DNA of 64,000 bases. Origin: Phaeobacter sp. CECT 5382 (lineage in GTDB: Bacteria; Pseudomonadota; Alphaproteobacteria; Rhodobacterales; Rhodobacteraceae). This document shows positions 8,803-17,156 of this stretch, piece after piece. A program made the translations under genes and the position numbers. The notes under the pieces were generated by a model. The model had not been told where the DNA came from. It saw only the letters and a list, made by a program, of their open reading frames with translations, and did no database searches. Every line of letters starts with the position of its first letter. Position 1 is the first letter of the stretch. The stretch is from contig NZ_CYSG01000016.1 in the NCBI RefSeq assembly GCF_001457775.1, positions 1 through 64,000 on the forward strand. The letters run 5' to 3'.

Positions 8803-9552
8803 TTAATCTCGCAGAGCGGGCAGCCCGATACCAGTGGCTTCAAAGCCGCCATCTGCCGCCAGGATCTGCCCAGTGACAAAGCTCGCTTTGTCCGACAAAA
8901 GAAACGTGATCGCCGCTGCGACCTCTTCTTCCTTACCGTAGCGATTGAGCGGTAAGGCATCGTGATAGGCTGCAATAATCTCCGGGCTGTGCACCGCCAT
9001 CGCCAGCTTGGTGGCCACCGGACCAGGCGCCACCGCATTGACCCGAATGCCCAACTCTCCCAGTTCCACCGCCTGCTGCAGTGTCAACTGCGCCAATGCC
9101 GCCTTGGAGGTCCCATAGGCCACCCGCAGCGTGCTGGCGCGCAGACCAGAGATCGAGGTGATATTCACCACCGCCCCACCGCCATCTGCCGCCAGCAGAT
9201 CAGTAAAGGCCTGGGTCATCAGAAAGGGGCCATCCAGGTTGGTTTCCATCACCCGGCGCCAGCGCTCGAATGTGGTTTCACGGATCGGTCCGAAATCCGC
9301 CACACCTGCATTGTTCACCAGCCCATCCAGACGGCCAAAGCCCGCCTCTATCTGCGACACGGCCCTTTCCACATCAGCTGGCACCGAGACATCCGCATCA
9401 ATGACCATCGCGTCGGGCAGAAGTTCAGCCACCTTGGCAAGCTCTGCGCTGTCGCGGTCCAAAACTGCCACCTGCCAACCCTCTGCAATTAGCCCACGTG
9501 CGGTTGCGAGGCCGATGCCCCGCGCGGCGCCTGTAATCAATGCTGTCTTCAT
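8803..9552 (-). CDS. SDR-family NAD(P)-dependent oxidoreductase
   Basis: 249 residues, a classical short-chain dehydrogenase. The cofactor loop TGAARGIG is at residues 7-14, followed by NNAG (VNNAGVADFG), Ser in ITSISG and the Y-x-x-x-K catalytic pair in AYGTSKAAL, then the PG motif (VAPGPVATK) and the C-terminal AADGG segment. An Asp follows beta-2 (AVLDRDSAE), which favours NAD(H) over NADP(H). The substrate cannot be read from the sequence. The start ATG at 9552 (MKTALITG) was chosen over an upstream in-frame start at 9621 because the Rossmann fold begins at once. It is convergent with hrpB and divergent from the Nudix gene. Confidence 0.9.
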   Translation of the reverse strand: MKTALITGAARGIGLATARGLIAEGWQVAVLDRDSAELAKVAELLPDAMVIDADVSVPADVERAVSQIEAGFGRLDGLVNNAGVADFGPIRETTFERWRRVMETNLDGPFLMTQAFTDLLAADGGGAVVNITSISGLRASTLRVAYGTSKAALAQLTLQQAVELGELGIRVNAVAPGPVATKLAMAVHSPEIIAAYHDALPLNRYGKEEEVAAAITFLLSDKASFVTGQILAADGGFEATGIGLPALRD

Positions 9553-9742
9553 GTTTTGCCTATCAGGTTTTTCAACTTTGTTTCCGGCTTCATCTGGGTC
9601 AGTCGAGGATAGGAAAGTCAATCAGGTTCCGCTGAAATGCCCCTCCCTGAAGTCACGCCTGAAATCACACAGGATGTTAAAGTTACCAACTCCCGCTCGG
9701 CGCGCCCGTCATCAGTTCAACACATAAAAAGGTCTAAACTGG

Positions 9743-9770
9743 TTGTACTTTTCCGCCAAACCCCTATTTT
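9743..9770 (+). promoter_or_regulatory. Candidate sigma-70 promoter for the Nudix gene
   Basis: TTGTAC, a 16-base spacer and TATTTT lie 55 bases upstream of the Nudix start in an AT-rich stretch. Confidence 0.5.
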
Positions 9771-9824
9771 GTTAACAGTTTCGCAAGGCACGGCCTCGCC
9801 AAGACAAACAATGAGCAGCACAAG

Positions 9825-10283
9825 ATGAGCCCAATTCTCACCCAGGCATGGGAAGAAATGATCAAACCCATGCTCTCTCGCCCCAAACGCATCCAGGTTG
9901 CAGCCCTCTGCTACCGGACGGCCAGTCAGGGAAAAGAAGTCCTCATGGTCACCAGTCGCGGCACTGGGCGATGGATCCTGCCCAAGGGCTGGCCGATCAA
10001 CGGCAAGGATGGCGCCGAGTCCGCTCTGCAGGAAGCCTGGGAAGAAGCCGGCGTGCAAAAAGGCTGTGTCGAAGGAGATCCGATTGGCACCTTCAGCTAT
10101 GACAAAGAACTGAAGACTGGCCTGCCAGTGCCGGTCGAAACCTTTGTCTATACGATCCGGGACGTGGAATTGTCGGACGACTACCCCGAAGCCCACCAAC
10201 GGCAGCGTAAATGGTTCAGCCCACAGGACGCCGCAAACTTAGTGCGGGAACCCGAGCTACAGACCCTTTTGCGCCAATTGTAA
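9825..10283 (+). CDS. Nudix hydrolase
   Basis: 152 residues with one Nudix fold. The Nudix box reads GWPINGKDGAESALQEAWEEAGV: the metal-binding EEAG core is intact, while the first Glu of the textbook pattern is Lys and the Arg is Gln. Both changes are common in the PKGWP-type branch that resembles diphosphoinositol-polyphosphate phosphohydrolases, so activity is expected. ILPKGWP precedes the box. The substrate is unknown; the family cleaves nucleoside diphosphates linked to another moiety. A start codon further in (MIKPML) is possible. It is followed 108 bases later by the phosphate transporter gene, and a Pho-box-like site lies between them. Confidence 0.88.
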   Translation: MSPILTQAWEEMIKPMLSRPKRIQVAALCYRTASQGKEVLMVTSRGTGRWILPKGWPINGKDGAESALQEAWEEAGVQKGCVEGDPIGTFSYDKELKTGLPVPVETFVYTIRDVELSDDYPEAHQRQRKWFSPQDAANLVREPELQTLLRQL

Positions 10284-10290
10284 CACCAAT

Positions 10291-10308
10291 ACGACATTTT
10301 TGTGACAG
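10291..10308 (-). promoter_or_regulatory. Candidate Pho box upstream of the PiT transporter gene
   Basis: Read on the minus strand, CTGTCAC-AAAA-ATGTCGT matches 11 of 14 positions of the PhoB consensus (two CTGTCAT repeats 4 bases apart). It lies 84 bases upstream of the transporter start. In rhizobia PhoB represses the low-affinity pit system, so a regulatory role is reasonable but inferred. Confidence 0.4.
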
Positions 10309-10391
10309 TTTAGCTTGCCTCAACAGGCCGGCTCCCTTAGTGCGTCCCCAACCTGCCTGATCTCTATCTTCCTGCCGAAGGGACATTTTTC

Positions 10392-11876
10392 GTGAGCACA
10401 CCGCCCAACGACGCTGACCATCTGGAAACGCTGGACCGCGACCTGCACCGGTTCTCGCATCTTGAGACCGCCACCCAATATGTTGCACGACCCATGGTCG
10501 CACCAGGCATCGCGCTGGTGTTCATCGTGCTGGTTGGTCTTGGTGCTGCAATGATGTTTGACAGCAGTCAAACCAATCTGATTGTCGTGGCCGCTGCCGT
10601 CTTTGGCGCCTATATGGCCATCAACATCGGCGCCAATGATGTCGCCAACAACATGGGACCTGCCGTGGGCGCCAATGCGCTGACCATGGGCGGCGCCATC
10701 GTCATTGCGGCCTTCTTTGAAAGTGCCGGCGCCTTGCTCGCAGGCGGGGACGTGGTCTCTACCATTTCCAAAGGCATCATTGATCCGCAGGTTGTTGCCA
10801 CCTCGGAAGTCTTCATCTGGGCCATGATGGCCGCGTTGATCTCCTCGGCGCTTTGGGTCAATCTGGCAACCTGGGTCGGCGCACCGGTCTCGACCACCCA
10901 TTCGGTGGTTGGTGGCGTCATGGGCGCAGGCATTGCGGCTGCCGGCTTTGCTGCCGTGAACTGGCCCACCATGAGCAAGATCGCTGCCAGCTGGGTGATC
11001 TCTCCGGTGCTTGGCGGCGTCATTGCCGCGCTGTTTCTTGCCCTGATCAAAGCCAAGATCATCTACCAGGACGACAAGATCGCCGCAGCGCGCCGCTGGG
11101 TACCTGTCCTTGTGGGTATCATGGCCGGTGCTTTTGCCTCTTATCTGGCCCTGAAAGGCCTAAAACGGATCATCAAGATCGACCTGCAGACCGCCCTTCT
11201 GATCGGAGCCATGATTGGCGCACTTGCCTATGTCATCACCGCGCCGCTGATCAAGCGCCAGTCCGAAGGCATGGAAAACCGCAACAAATCTCTGAAAATT
11301 TTGTTCCGCATTCCGCTGGTGATTTCGGCAGCGCTGCTGTCGTTTGCCCACGGGGCAAACGATGTGGCCAATGCCGTTGGCCCGCTGGCCGCGATTGTAC
11401 ACGCCTCCGAATTTGGTGATTTTGCCTCCAAAGTTGCGATTCCGACCTGGGTCATGGTCATTGGCGCCTTTGGGATTTCCTTTGGTCTGTTCCTGTTCGG
11501 GCCAAAACTGATCCGCATGGTGGGCAGCCAGATCACCAAGCTGAACCCGATGCGCGCCTATTGTGTGTCGCTGTCGGCGGCCATCACCGTGATCGTGGCC
11601 AGCTGGCTGGGCCTGCCGGTCTCATCCACGCATATTGCTGTCGGTGCGGTCTTTGGCGTTGGGTTCTTCCGTGAATGGCATCACGAGCGCCGGATGAAGA
11701 CATCGGCCAATGGCCGTCCTCCCGAGCAGCGTATTGCGCCCGAAGAGCGCCGTCGCCGCAAGCTGGTTCGTCGCAGCCATTTTATGACCATTGCTGCGGC
11801 CTGGGTGATCACCGTGCCAGCTGCTGCACTGCTGTCCGGCTGTATCTATCTGTTGCTGGCAACCATTACCCAGTAA
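10392..11876 (+). CDS. Inorganic phosphate transporter, PiT family
   Basis: 494 residues with about 10 membrane segments in two inverted halves. The PiT signature occurs twice, GANDVANNMGP at 80-90 and GANDVANAVGP at 321-331, together with SxTHS-like loops (PVSTTHSVVGG and PVSSTHIAVGA) that line the phosphate site. A soluble 35-residue N-terminus and a basic loop before the last helix are present. The family imports phosphate (or metal-phosphate) driven by H+ or Na+. The start is GTG at 10392 with GAAGGGA 8 bases upstream; no better ATG exists before the first helix. No phoU-like gene adjoins it. Confidence 0.93.
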   Translation: MSTPPNDADHLETLDRDLHRFSHLETATQYVARPMVAPGIALVFIVLVGLGAAMMFDSSQTNLIVVAAAVFGAYMAINIGANDVANNMGPAVGANALTMGGAIVIAAFFESAGALLAGGDVVSTISKGIIDPQVVATSEVFIWAMMAALISSALWVNLATWVGAPVSTTHSVVGGVMGAGIAAAGFAAVNWPTMSKIAASWVISPVLGGVIAALFLALIKAKIIYQDDKIAAARRWVPVLVGIMAGAFASYLALKGLKRIIKIDLQTALLIGAMIGALAYVITAPLIKRQSEGMENRNKSLKILFRIPLVISAALLSFAHGANDVANAVGPLAAIVHASEFGDFASKVAIPTWVMVIGAFGISFGLFLFGPKLIRMVGSQITKLNPMRAYCVSLSAAITVIVASWLGLPVSSTHIAVGAVFGVGFFREWHHERRMKTSANGRPPEQRIAPEERRRRKLVRRSHFMTIAAAWVITVPAAALLSGCIYLLLATITQ

Positions 11877-11896
11877 GGACCGTCCAAGCCACACAG

Positions 11897-13015
11897 CTAA
11901 CGCACCAGCAGGCTGGGCTCCATCATTGGCAGCCCGGCCTGTTTCTTTTCTGTCACCCGGATGGCCCGAATAACCAAGTCCGTGATTGGTGTCGCTGTGC
12001 CAGTGGCATGGCCCAGTCTCTGGATTTCTCCCTGCAGGGCATCCACTTCGGTCGCCCGCCGCAGCATCAGATCCTGCGCCATCGAACTGCGCGCCAGAGG
12101 GTCGATCGTCAGCATCTGGGCCGCCACGCGCGTAAAGGCCCAGTTCGGCAGGCGTAAAATATAGGGTGTCGTCCAGGCAGGTAGGGGCGTGGTCGACACC
12201 GGTCGCAGCCCTGCCGCTCGCATGACCTGCAGCGCCTCGGCCATCTGATCCGCCATCAGTCGACGCCATCTGCGATCCTGCAACTGCTCGACCAGCGTCA
12301 ATCCCGACAGCGCGTTCAGGGCATTGTTGAGATTGATCAAAAGCTTGCCCCATTGCACCCCGGCGATATCCTCACTTTCGCTGATCACCATATGCGGCAG
12401 GGTTAGGCGTCGCCCCCAATAGCCGGGCCCGGACGCCATCACGATGCCACCGGACGATGCCCGGTGAAAGCCCGCGATCACAGGGCCTCCCTTAACCACA
12501 CCTTCGCTGTCCAGTTCCGGCTCCTGCCTGGACACCACGTTAAAAGGCACCATGGCGGCGCGCACATCGCGCCCCGGCAGCATGTCCTGTAACAGTGCAG
12601 CATTGCCAAGACCGTTCTGAAAGCTGAGTATCATCGCCGCAGGCGAGGCGTGATGGGCAATCAGATTGGCCATTTCCGCCGTCGCGGATGATTTCACCGC
12701 CACTACCACCAGATCAGCGCCTGCCAGCACAGAAGGATCTTCGCTACAGCTGAGAGAACCACGCGGCAAAACCTTATCCATGCCGCTGAAATCCGTCAGT
12801 CTGAGGCCATTTTGAACGATTGGTGCCAGTACCCGGGCCCGACCCAGCAGGGTCACCGGAAACCCCGCCGCGGCCCAAAGCCCGCCGCAGAAGCAGCCGA
12901 TGGCTCCTGCTCCGGCCACCACGATCCGCGGCGGCTTCTTTGGCGTTTGTCGCGGGGTTTGCTGCACCGAATTAAACAGTGACTTTCTGGATGTGAGGGG
13001 GGCAGGTCTGTTCAT
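11897..13015 (-). CDS. Ketopantoate reductase family protein (PanE/ApbA-like)
   Basis: 372 residues, longer than E. coli PanE (303). The Rossmann loop VVAGAGAIG lies at about 32-40, after a 28-residue basic/Ser-rich N-terminal extension. VVAVKSSAT is followed by SFQNGLGNAA (the substrate-loop NGLGN motif) and the C-terminal ApbA_C domain containing KLLINLNNALNALSG (Lys and Asn of the active site). The family reduces 2-dehydropantoate with NADPH in pantothenate synthesis, but many paralogues act on other 2-oxo acids, so I do not assign panE firmly. Its start overlaps the stop of the cysteine hydrolase gene by 4 bases (ATGA), so the two are translationally coupled at the end of the argD-argF unit. 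Confidence 0.85.
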   Translation of the reverse strand: MNRPAPLTSRKSLFNSVQQTPRQTPKKPPRIVVAGAGAIGCFCGGLWAAAGFPVTLLGRARVLAPIVQNGLRLTDFSGMDKVLPRGSLSCSEDPSVLAGADLVVVAVKSSATAEMANLIAHHASPAAMILSFQNGLGNAALLQDMLPGRDVRAAMVPFNVVSRQEPELDSEGVVKGGPVIAGFHRASSGGIVMASGPGYWGRRLTLPHMVISESEDIAGVQWGKLLINLNNALNALSGLTLVEQLQDRRWRRLMADQMAEALQVMRAAGLRPVSTTPLPAWTTPYILRLPNWAFTRVAAQMLTIDPLARSSMAQDLMLRRATEVDALQGEIQRLGHATGTATPITDLVIRAIRVTEKKQAGLPMMEPSLLVR

Positions 13016-13593
13016 GCCGCAACGGGGAGCTGTTCCAGAACCTCGCGGGACGGCACAACTGCTCCGAACCCCGCAGCCAATGCGGACAGCGTGACGTCCA
13101 GCACCACATCCGCATCCAGATCACCGCCGTGGCGGTCTGGCAGCGCAAAGGCGATCAACGCGTCCTCAACAACCGAGATCCGAAACCCCAGATTGGCGGC
13201 GGATCGCGCGGTGGAGTTGACGCAAAAGGCCGCCACACCGCCGACGATCACCAGATCGCTAATCCCCTGACCGCGCAGATACTCGGCCAGATCAGTGCCG
13301 ACAAAGCCCGATGATCCGGTCTTCCAGAACACTTTTTCACCCGCAAGAGGCTGCGCACAGGGCATGGGTTGGCCAGAGGCCAGATCGCGGCGGAATTTGC
13401 TTTCCCGGCGCGGATCATCATGCATCACATGCACGACCGGTAGTCCAGCGCGGCGAAACCCTGCCGCAAGCTCTGCAATGCTATCTTCGGGTTGCGGGTT
13501 GGCACCTGGGTTGGCGCGTGGACGCCCCGCCGCCGTGGCATTTGCCATCTCCATCTGCATATCAACAATCAAAAGTGCCGTGCCAAGTTCCAT
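13012..13593 (-). CDS. Cysteine hydrolase, isochorismatase family
   Basis: 193 residues. The catalytic triad of the family is visible: Asp in LLIVDMQ (about residue 11), Lys in VFWKTGSSGF, and Cys in GVAAFCVNSTAR with the preceding cis-peptide GVAA. The family hydrolyses small amides or vinyl ethers (nicotinamide, isochorismate, ureidoacrylate); no substrate can be chosen here. The start ATG at 13593 is preceded by a G-run and gives the normal N-terminus. The longer frame to 13692 overlaps argF and is not used. It follows argF by 80 bases on the same strand and overlaps the next gene by ATGA. Confidence 0.87.
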   Translation of the reverse strand: MELGTALLIVDMQMEMANATAAGRPRANPGANPQPEDSIAELAAGFRRAGLPVVHVMHDDPRRESKFRRDLASGQPMPCAQPLAGEKVFWKTGSSGFVGTDLAEYLRGQGISDLVIVGGVAAFCVNSTARSAANLGFRISVVEDALIAFALPDRHGGDLDADVVLDVTLSALAAGFGAVVPSREVLEQLPVAA

Positions 13594-13673
13594 CAAAAAA
13601 CCCCCGCGCCAAAATGAATTGGCCCGAGGGTTGCAGATGTCATTCAAAATATCCAGTCCCTGCGGCAGGTCAA

Positions 13674-14600
13674 CTAGACCCCAAGGCACCAACGCATAAC
13701 AGCCTTTTGCGCGTGCAAACGGTTCTCGGCTTCGTCAAAAATCACCGACTGCGGCCCGTCCATCACGGCAGAAGTCACTTCTTCTTCGCGGTGCGCAGGC
13801 AGGCAGTGCATGAACAAGGCATCCGATTTGGCGTGGGCCATCAGCTCCTCGTTGACCTGATAGGGGCGCAACATATTGTGGCGCCGCTCTTTTGACAACT
13901 GACTGTCATGCATGCTGACCCAGGTATCGGCCACGATAAGATCGGCCCCTTCGACGGCTTTGAATGCATCGCGTTCAATCACCACTTTGGATCCTGCCTT
14001 ACGCGCCAGACCCACGAATTCCTCTTCGGGGTCCAACTGGGCAGGTCCGGTAAAGGTGAGATCAAAGCCAAACTGCGCCGCCGCATGCAGGAAGGAGGCG
14101 CAGACGTTGTTGCCGTCACCAGCCCAGACCACCTTTTTGCCCTTGATCGAGCCACGGTGTTCTTCGTAGGTCTGAATATCGGCCATGATCTGGCAAGGGT
14201 GCGTGCGATCAGTCAGACCATTGATCACCGGCACAGAGGCATATTCCGCCATCTCGGTCAGCACGGTTTCGTCAAAGGTGCGGATCATGATCAGATCCAC
14301 ATAACGCGAAATCACCCGGGCGGTATCCGCAATGGTTTCACCATGCCCCAGCTGCATGTCCTTGCCGGACAGGACCATGGTCTGCCCGCCCATCTGGCGC
14401 ACACCAACATCAAAGGAAATCCGTGTCCGGGTCGAGGGTTTTTCAAAGATCAGCGCGACCATCTGACCGGCAAGTGGCTGTTCGTCATCCGGTGTGCCCT
14501 TGGGGCGATCGGCGCGTGCCTGCTTCATCATTTTGGCTTGATCGATGATGCCGTGCAGATCTTCTGAACTGGTTTTGTGGATGTCGAGAAAATGGTTCAT
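13674..14600 (-). CDS. argF: Ornithine carbamoyltransferase
   Basis: 308 residues, full length. The carbamoyl-phosphate loop STRTR is at 56-60, HPCQ at 134-137, the ornithine-side DTWVSM near 226 and HCLP at 265-268. The enzyme joins carbamoyl phosphate and ornithine to give citrulline in cytoplasmic arginine synthesis. The start at 14600 (MNHFLDI) was chosen for homology. The upstream extension in frame overlaps argD and the intergenic repeat. It is second in a minus-strand operon after argD (91-base gap). CarB, which makes its carbamoyl phosphate, is at 60417-63773. Confidence 0.97.
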   Translation of the reverse strand: MNHFLDIHKTSSEDLHGIIDQAKMMKQARADRPKGTPDDEQPLAGQMVALIFEKPSTRTRISFDVGVRQMGGQTMVLSGKDMQLGHGETIADTARVISRYVDLIMIRTFDETVLTEMAEYASVPVINGLTDRTHPCQIMADIQTYEEHRGSIKGKKVVWAGDGNNVCASFLHAAAQFGFDLTFTGPAQLDPEEEFVGLARKAGSKVVIERDAFKAVEGADLIVADTWVSMHDSQLSKERRHNMLRPYQVNEELMAHAKSDALFMHCLPAHREEEVTSAVMDGPQSVIFDEAENRLHAQKAVMRWCLGV

Positions 14601-14639
14601 ATCGTATTGCTCTTTTTGTCGATTGGGGTGCTTCCAAAA

Positions 14640-14690
14640 GCGGGGGCTACCTGCCCCCGCACCCCCGGGAATATTTGAAGAAAGATGAGA
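14640..14690. repeat. GC-rich intergenic hairpin repeat between argD and argF
   Basis: GCGGGGGC - TACCT - GCCCCCGC is a perfect 8-bp stem at 14640-14660, followed by ACCCCCGGGAATATTTGAAG. This composite (C-rich hairpin plus a GGGAATATTT-like tail) is a recurrent intergenic element in Rhodobacteraceae genomes as I remember them. Its position inside an operon suggests processing or partial termination between argD and argF. Confidence 0.5.
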
Positions 14691-14691
14691 T

Positions 14692-15867
14692 TCAGGCCTG
14701 CTCGACCTGTGTCGCGGCCTGATCCAGACGGGCGAAGGCCTCGGCGATATCCTCATCGCTCAGGGTCAGAGGCGGCAGAAGCCGGACGACATTGTCTGCG
14801 GCGGGCACCGTGATCACGGCGTTGTCATAGCCTGCATTGACCACGTCTATATTGCTGGCCTTGCATTTCAGCCCCAGCATCAGGCCCGATCCGCGCACCG
14901 CTTCAAAGACATCGGGATGAGCCGCCACCAGCCCTTCGAGCTTTTGGCGCAAAAGCCCTGCCTTGCGGTTCACGTCTTCCAGAAACCCAGGGGCAAGCAC
15001 CTCTTCGACCACAGCGCAGCCGATCGCACAGCCCAGCGGGTTGCCGCCATAGGTGGACCCATGGGTGCCAGCCGTCATGCCCGATGCAGCCTCTTCGGTG
15101 GCCAAAACAGCGCCGAGGGGAAAGCCGCCGCCGATGCCTTTGGCGACCATCATGATATCCGGCGTGATCCCGGCCCATTCATAGGCAAAGAATTTACCGG
15201 TCCGGCCGACACCGCACTGCACTTCGTCAAGGATCAAAAGCACCCCAGCGTCGTCGCAGATCTGGCGCAGCGCCTTCATCTCGGCATCGGGAACCGGGCG
15301 GATACCGCCTTCGCCCTGCACCGGTTCAATCAGCACCGCTGCGGTCTTGTCTGAGATGGCATTGGTCAGCCCATCCAGATCGCCAAAGGTGAGATGCACA
15401 AAGCCCGGCAACAAGGGGCCAAACCCTTTGACCATTTTTTCGGTACCCGCAGCCGCAATACCCGCCGAGGAGCGTCCATGGAAAGAACCATCAAAGGTGA
15501 TGATCTCAACCCGGTCAGGCTGGCCTTTTTCATAGAAATACTTGCGCGCCATCTTGACCGCCAGCTCGCAGGCTTCGGTGCCGGAGTTGGTAAAGAAAAC
15601 CGTGTCAGCAAATGTGTTTTCAACCAGAAGATCCGCCAGTTTTTCCTGCTGTGGAATCTTGTAGAGATTGGAGACATGCCAGAGCTTCTGCGCCTGATTG
15701 GTGAGCACCTCGACCAGCTTTGGGTTGGCATGGCCCAGCGCGTTCACAGCGATGCCAGATCCCAGATCCAGAAATCGGCGCCCGTCCGCCTCGAACAGCC
15801 AGGAACCTTCGCCTTTTACGAACTCCAGCGGAGCACGATTATAGGTGGGCAGTACGGACGGGATCAT
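14692..15867 (-). CDS. argD: Acetylornithine aminotransferase
   Basis: 391 residues, a class-III PLP aminotransferase. Visible features are the [15 protein letters not shown] cofactor phosphate-binding block (94-108), [11 protein letters not shown], the PVQGEGG segment, [12 protein letters not shown] with the PLP-pairing Asp, and the Schiff-base lysine in [12 protein letters not shown] (K243). It converts N-acetylglutamate semialdehyde to N-acetylornithine. ATGs at 15876 and 15867 are both in frame; AAAAAGG ends immediately before the first, so the second ([13 protein letters not shown]) has proper spacing and matches the family. A 17-residue Arg-rich leader ORF lies 129 bases upstream on the same strand (15997-16050). 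Confidence 0.96.
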   Translation of the reverse strand: MIPSVLPTYNRAPLEFVKGEGSWLFEADGRRFLDLGSGIAVNALGHANPKLVEVLTNQAQKLWHVSNLYKIPQQEKLADLLVENTFADTVFFTNSGTEACELAVKMARKYFYEKGQPDRVEIITFDGSFHGRSSAGIAAAGTEKMVKGFGPLLPGFVHLTFGDLDGLTNAISDKTAAVLIEPVQGEGGIRPVPDAEMKALRQICDDAGVLLILDEVQCGVGRTGKFFAYEWAGITPDIMMVAKGIGGGFPLGAVLATEEAASGMTAGTHGSTYGGNPLGCAIGCAVVEEVLAPGFLEDVNRKAGLLRQKLEGLVAAHPDVFEAVRGSGLMLGLKCKASNIDVVNAGYDNAVITVPAADNVVRLLPPLTLSDEDIAEAFARLDQAATQVEQA

Positions 15868-15996
15868 CGGGATCATCCTTTTTCACAAGTTGAGGCCAAA
15901 GCAGTGCATGAGCTGGGCCAGAGGGTCAATAAAGAGAAAGTGTTTTTGTGTTCCCGCGCCGCAGAAGGGGCCAGGACACAGATCAAGCGGGCCGGA
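15868..15996 (-). promoter_or_regulatory. Leader region between Arg-rich peptide and argD (possible attenuator)
   Basis: On the minus strand the sequence after the leader stop can fold in exclusive ways. One fold is TGTGTCC with GGGAACACA (bulged), followed by the pyrimidine-rich CTTTCTCTTTATT. Another pairs the Arg-codon segment GACGCCG with the CGGCG in TGCGGCGCGGG. A small hairpin ACGCC-GTTT-GGCGT covers the last Arg codons and the stop codon. This is the expected logic of a translating-ribosome attenuator, but the terminator is imperfect and the folding was done by eye. Confidence 0.4.
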
Positions 15997-16050
15997 TTAC
16001 GCCAAACGGCGTCGGCGTCGAAGCAAGGGGATATGCGTGGCTTTGATCAT
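15997..16050 (-). CDS. Arginine-rich leader peptide of the argD operon
   Basis: A 17-codon ORF encodes MIKATHIPLLRRRRRLA. Five consecutive arginine codons (CGA CGC CGA CGC CGT) sit near the end, two codons before the stop. A Shine-Dalgarno GGAG lies 7 bases upstream of the ATG, so it should be translated. It precedes argD by 129 bases in the same orientation. Runs of the regulated amino acid in a short translated leader are the hallmark of ribosome-mediated attenuation (his, trp, leu leaders), and the downstream genes are arginine biosynthetic. Stalling at Arg codons when charged tRNA-Arg is scarce would raise argD-argF expression. The function is inferred; the ORF, its codons and its SD are directly visible. 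Confidence 0.7.
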   Translation of the reverse strand: MIKATHIPLLRRRRRLA

Positions 16051-16256
16051 AGTCAGGCTCCATATCGGAGGAATTGACGAAATGAAAGCCCTTTTGTGAA
16101 GCCCTATGTGGCATTTTGAAACTTCGCCCCCCTAACGACCAAATCACCTTCGGCGCGTGCTCCCCCCCACGTCCGCTGACCCAAGCCTGCTGACCCAAGC
16201 CCGCCAATGACGCGATAAGGCTTGCAAATGATGCGACAGCAGCGCACCCCTGTCAC

Positions 16257-17156
16257 ATGAGCATTTCAACACCGCAAAACCCACGCCTCGCAGCCTGTCT
16301 GATCCTGATCGCAACCATATTCATGGCCGCGACAACCCTGCTTGCCAAGGCTTTGGGAACAGAGACCCTGGGGCCTGCCCTGCATCCAATGCAGGTCAGT
16401 TTTGGCCGGTTCTTTTTTGCATTCATTGCGATTTCCAGCGCTGTTGCAGTCTTGCGGTTCAAATTGCAGCGCCCCCTTTGGCGTCTGCATCTGGGGCGCA
16501 CCAGCTGTGGCTGGCTCGGTATCACGTTGATGTTCGCCGCCGTGGCCCATATTCCGCTGGCAGATGCCACGGCCATCACGTTCTTGAACCCGGTCTTTGC
16601 CATGCTGCTGGCCATCCCCTTGCTGAAAGAAAGCGTCGGCCCCTGGCGTTGGGCGGCTGCCGGAATCGCCTTCATAGGTGCCATGATCCTGCTGCGCCCA
16701 ACACCGGATAGTTTTCAGCCCGCAGCCCTGCTGGCGCTGGCCGCGGCTATGGTGATCGGGCTGGAGCTGATTTTCATCAAGAAGCTATCAGGGCGCGAAC
16801 GTCCCCTGCAGGTGCTGTGGTTCAACAATGCCCTTGGCATGACCATTGCCAGCCTTGCGGTGCTGCCGGTCTGGCAGATGCCGACGCTGGAACAATGGGG
16901 CGCGCTGGCAGCGCTTGGCACCCTGATGGCCTGCGCGCAGGCCTGTTTCGTAAATGGCATGGCGCGCGGCGATGCGTCGTTTGTGGCCCCGTTCAGCTAT
17001 GCGACGCTGATCTTTGCCACGCTCTATGATTTTGTGGGCTTCGGGCAGATCCCAGACCGGGTGACGGTTCTTGGCGCCTGCGTTATCCTCACGGGAGCAG
17101 CGGTTCTGGCCTGGCGCGAAGGGCGCAGGCGGCCAGAACTGCAAGATGCAGCCTAA
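16257..17156 (+). CDS. DMT-superfamily (EamA) transporter
   Basis: 299 residues with ten hydrophobic segments in two EamA repeats of five helices. The first repeat ends in the glycine/proline-rich ATAITFLNPVFAMLLAIPLLKE signature and the second in ASFVAPFSYATLIFATLYDFVGFG. A basic C-terminal tail follows the last helix. Such inner-membrane carriers export metabolites or amino acids; the substrate is not predictable. The start ATG at 16257 has only a weak ribosome site. The preceding 206 bases (16051-16256) carry the presumed promoter of the argD leader on the other strand and nothing else I can name. The stop overlaps the stop of the convergent ABC-2 permease gene. Confidence 0.87.
   Translation: MSISTPQNPRLAACLILIATIFMAATTLLAKALGTETLGPALHPMQVSFGRFFFAFIAISSAVAVLRFKLQRPLWRLHLGRTSCGWLGITLMFAAVAHIPLADATAITFLNPVFAMLLAIPLLKESVGPWRWAAAGIAFIGAMILLRPTPDSFQPAALLALAAAMVIGLELIFIKKLSGRERPLQVLWFNNALGMTIASLAVLPVWQMPTLEQWGALAALGTLMACAQACFVNGMARGDASFVAPFSYATLIFATLYDFVGFGQIPDRVTVLGACVILTGAAVLAWREGRRRPELQDAA

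Noticed and set aside
9961-10060. Inactive Nudix box because of Lys and Gln substitutions
   Set aside because: These changes are common in the PKGWP branch, and the metal-binding EEAG core is intact.
16082-16099. Five-codon plus-strand ORF (MKALL) with SD upstream of the DMT transporter gene
   Set aside because: It has no regulatory codon bias related to the downstream gene and could occur by chance.
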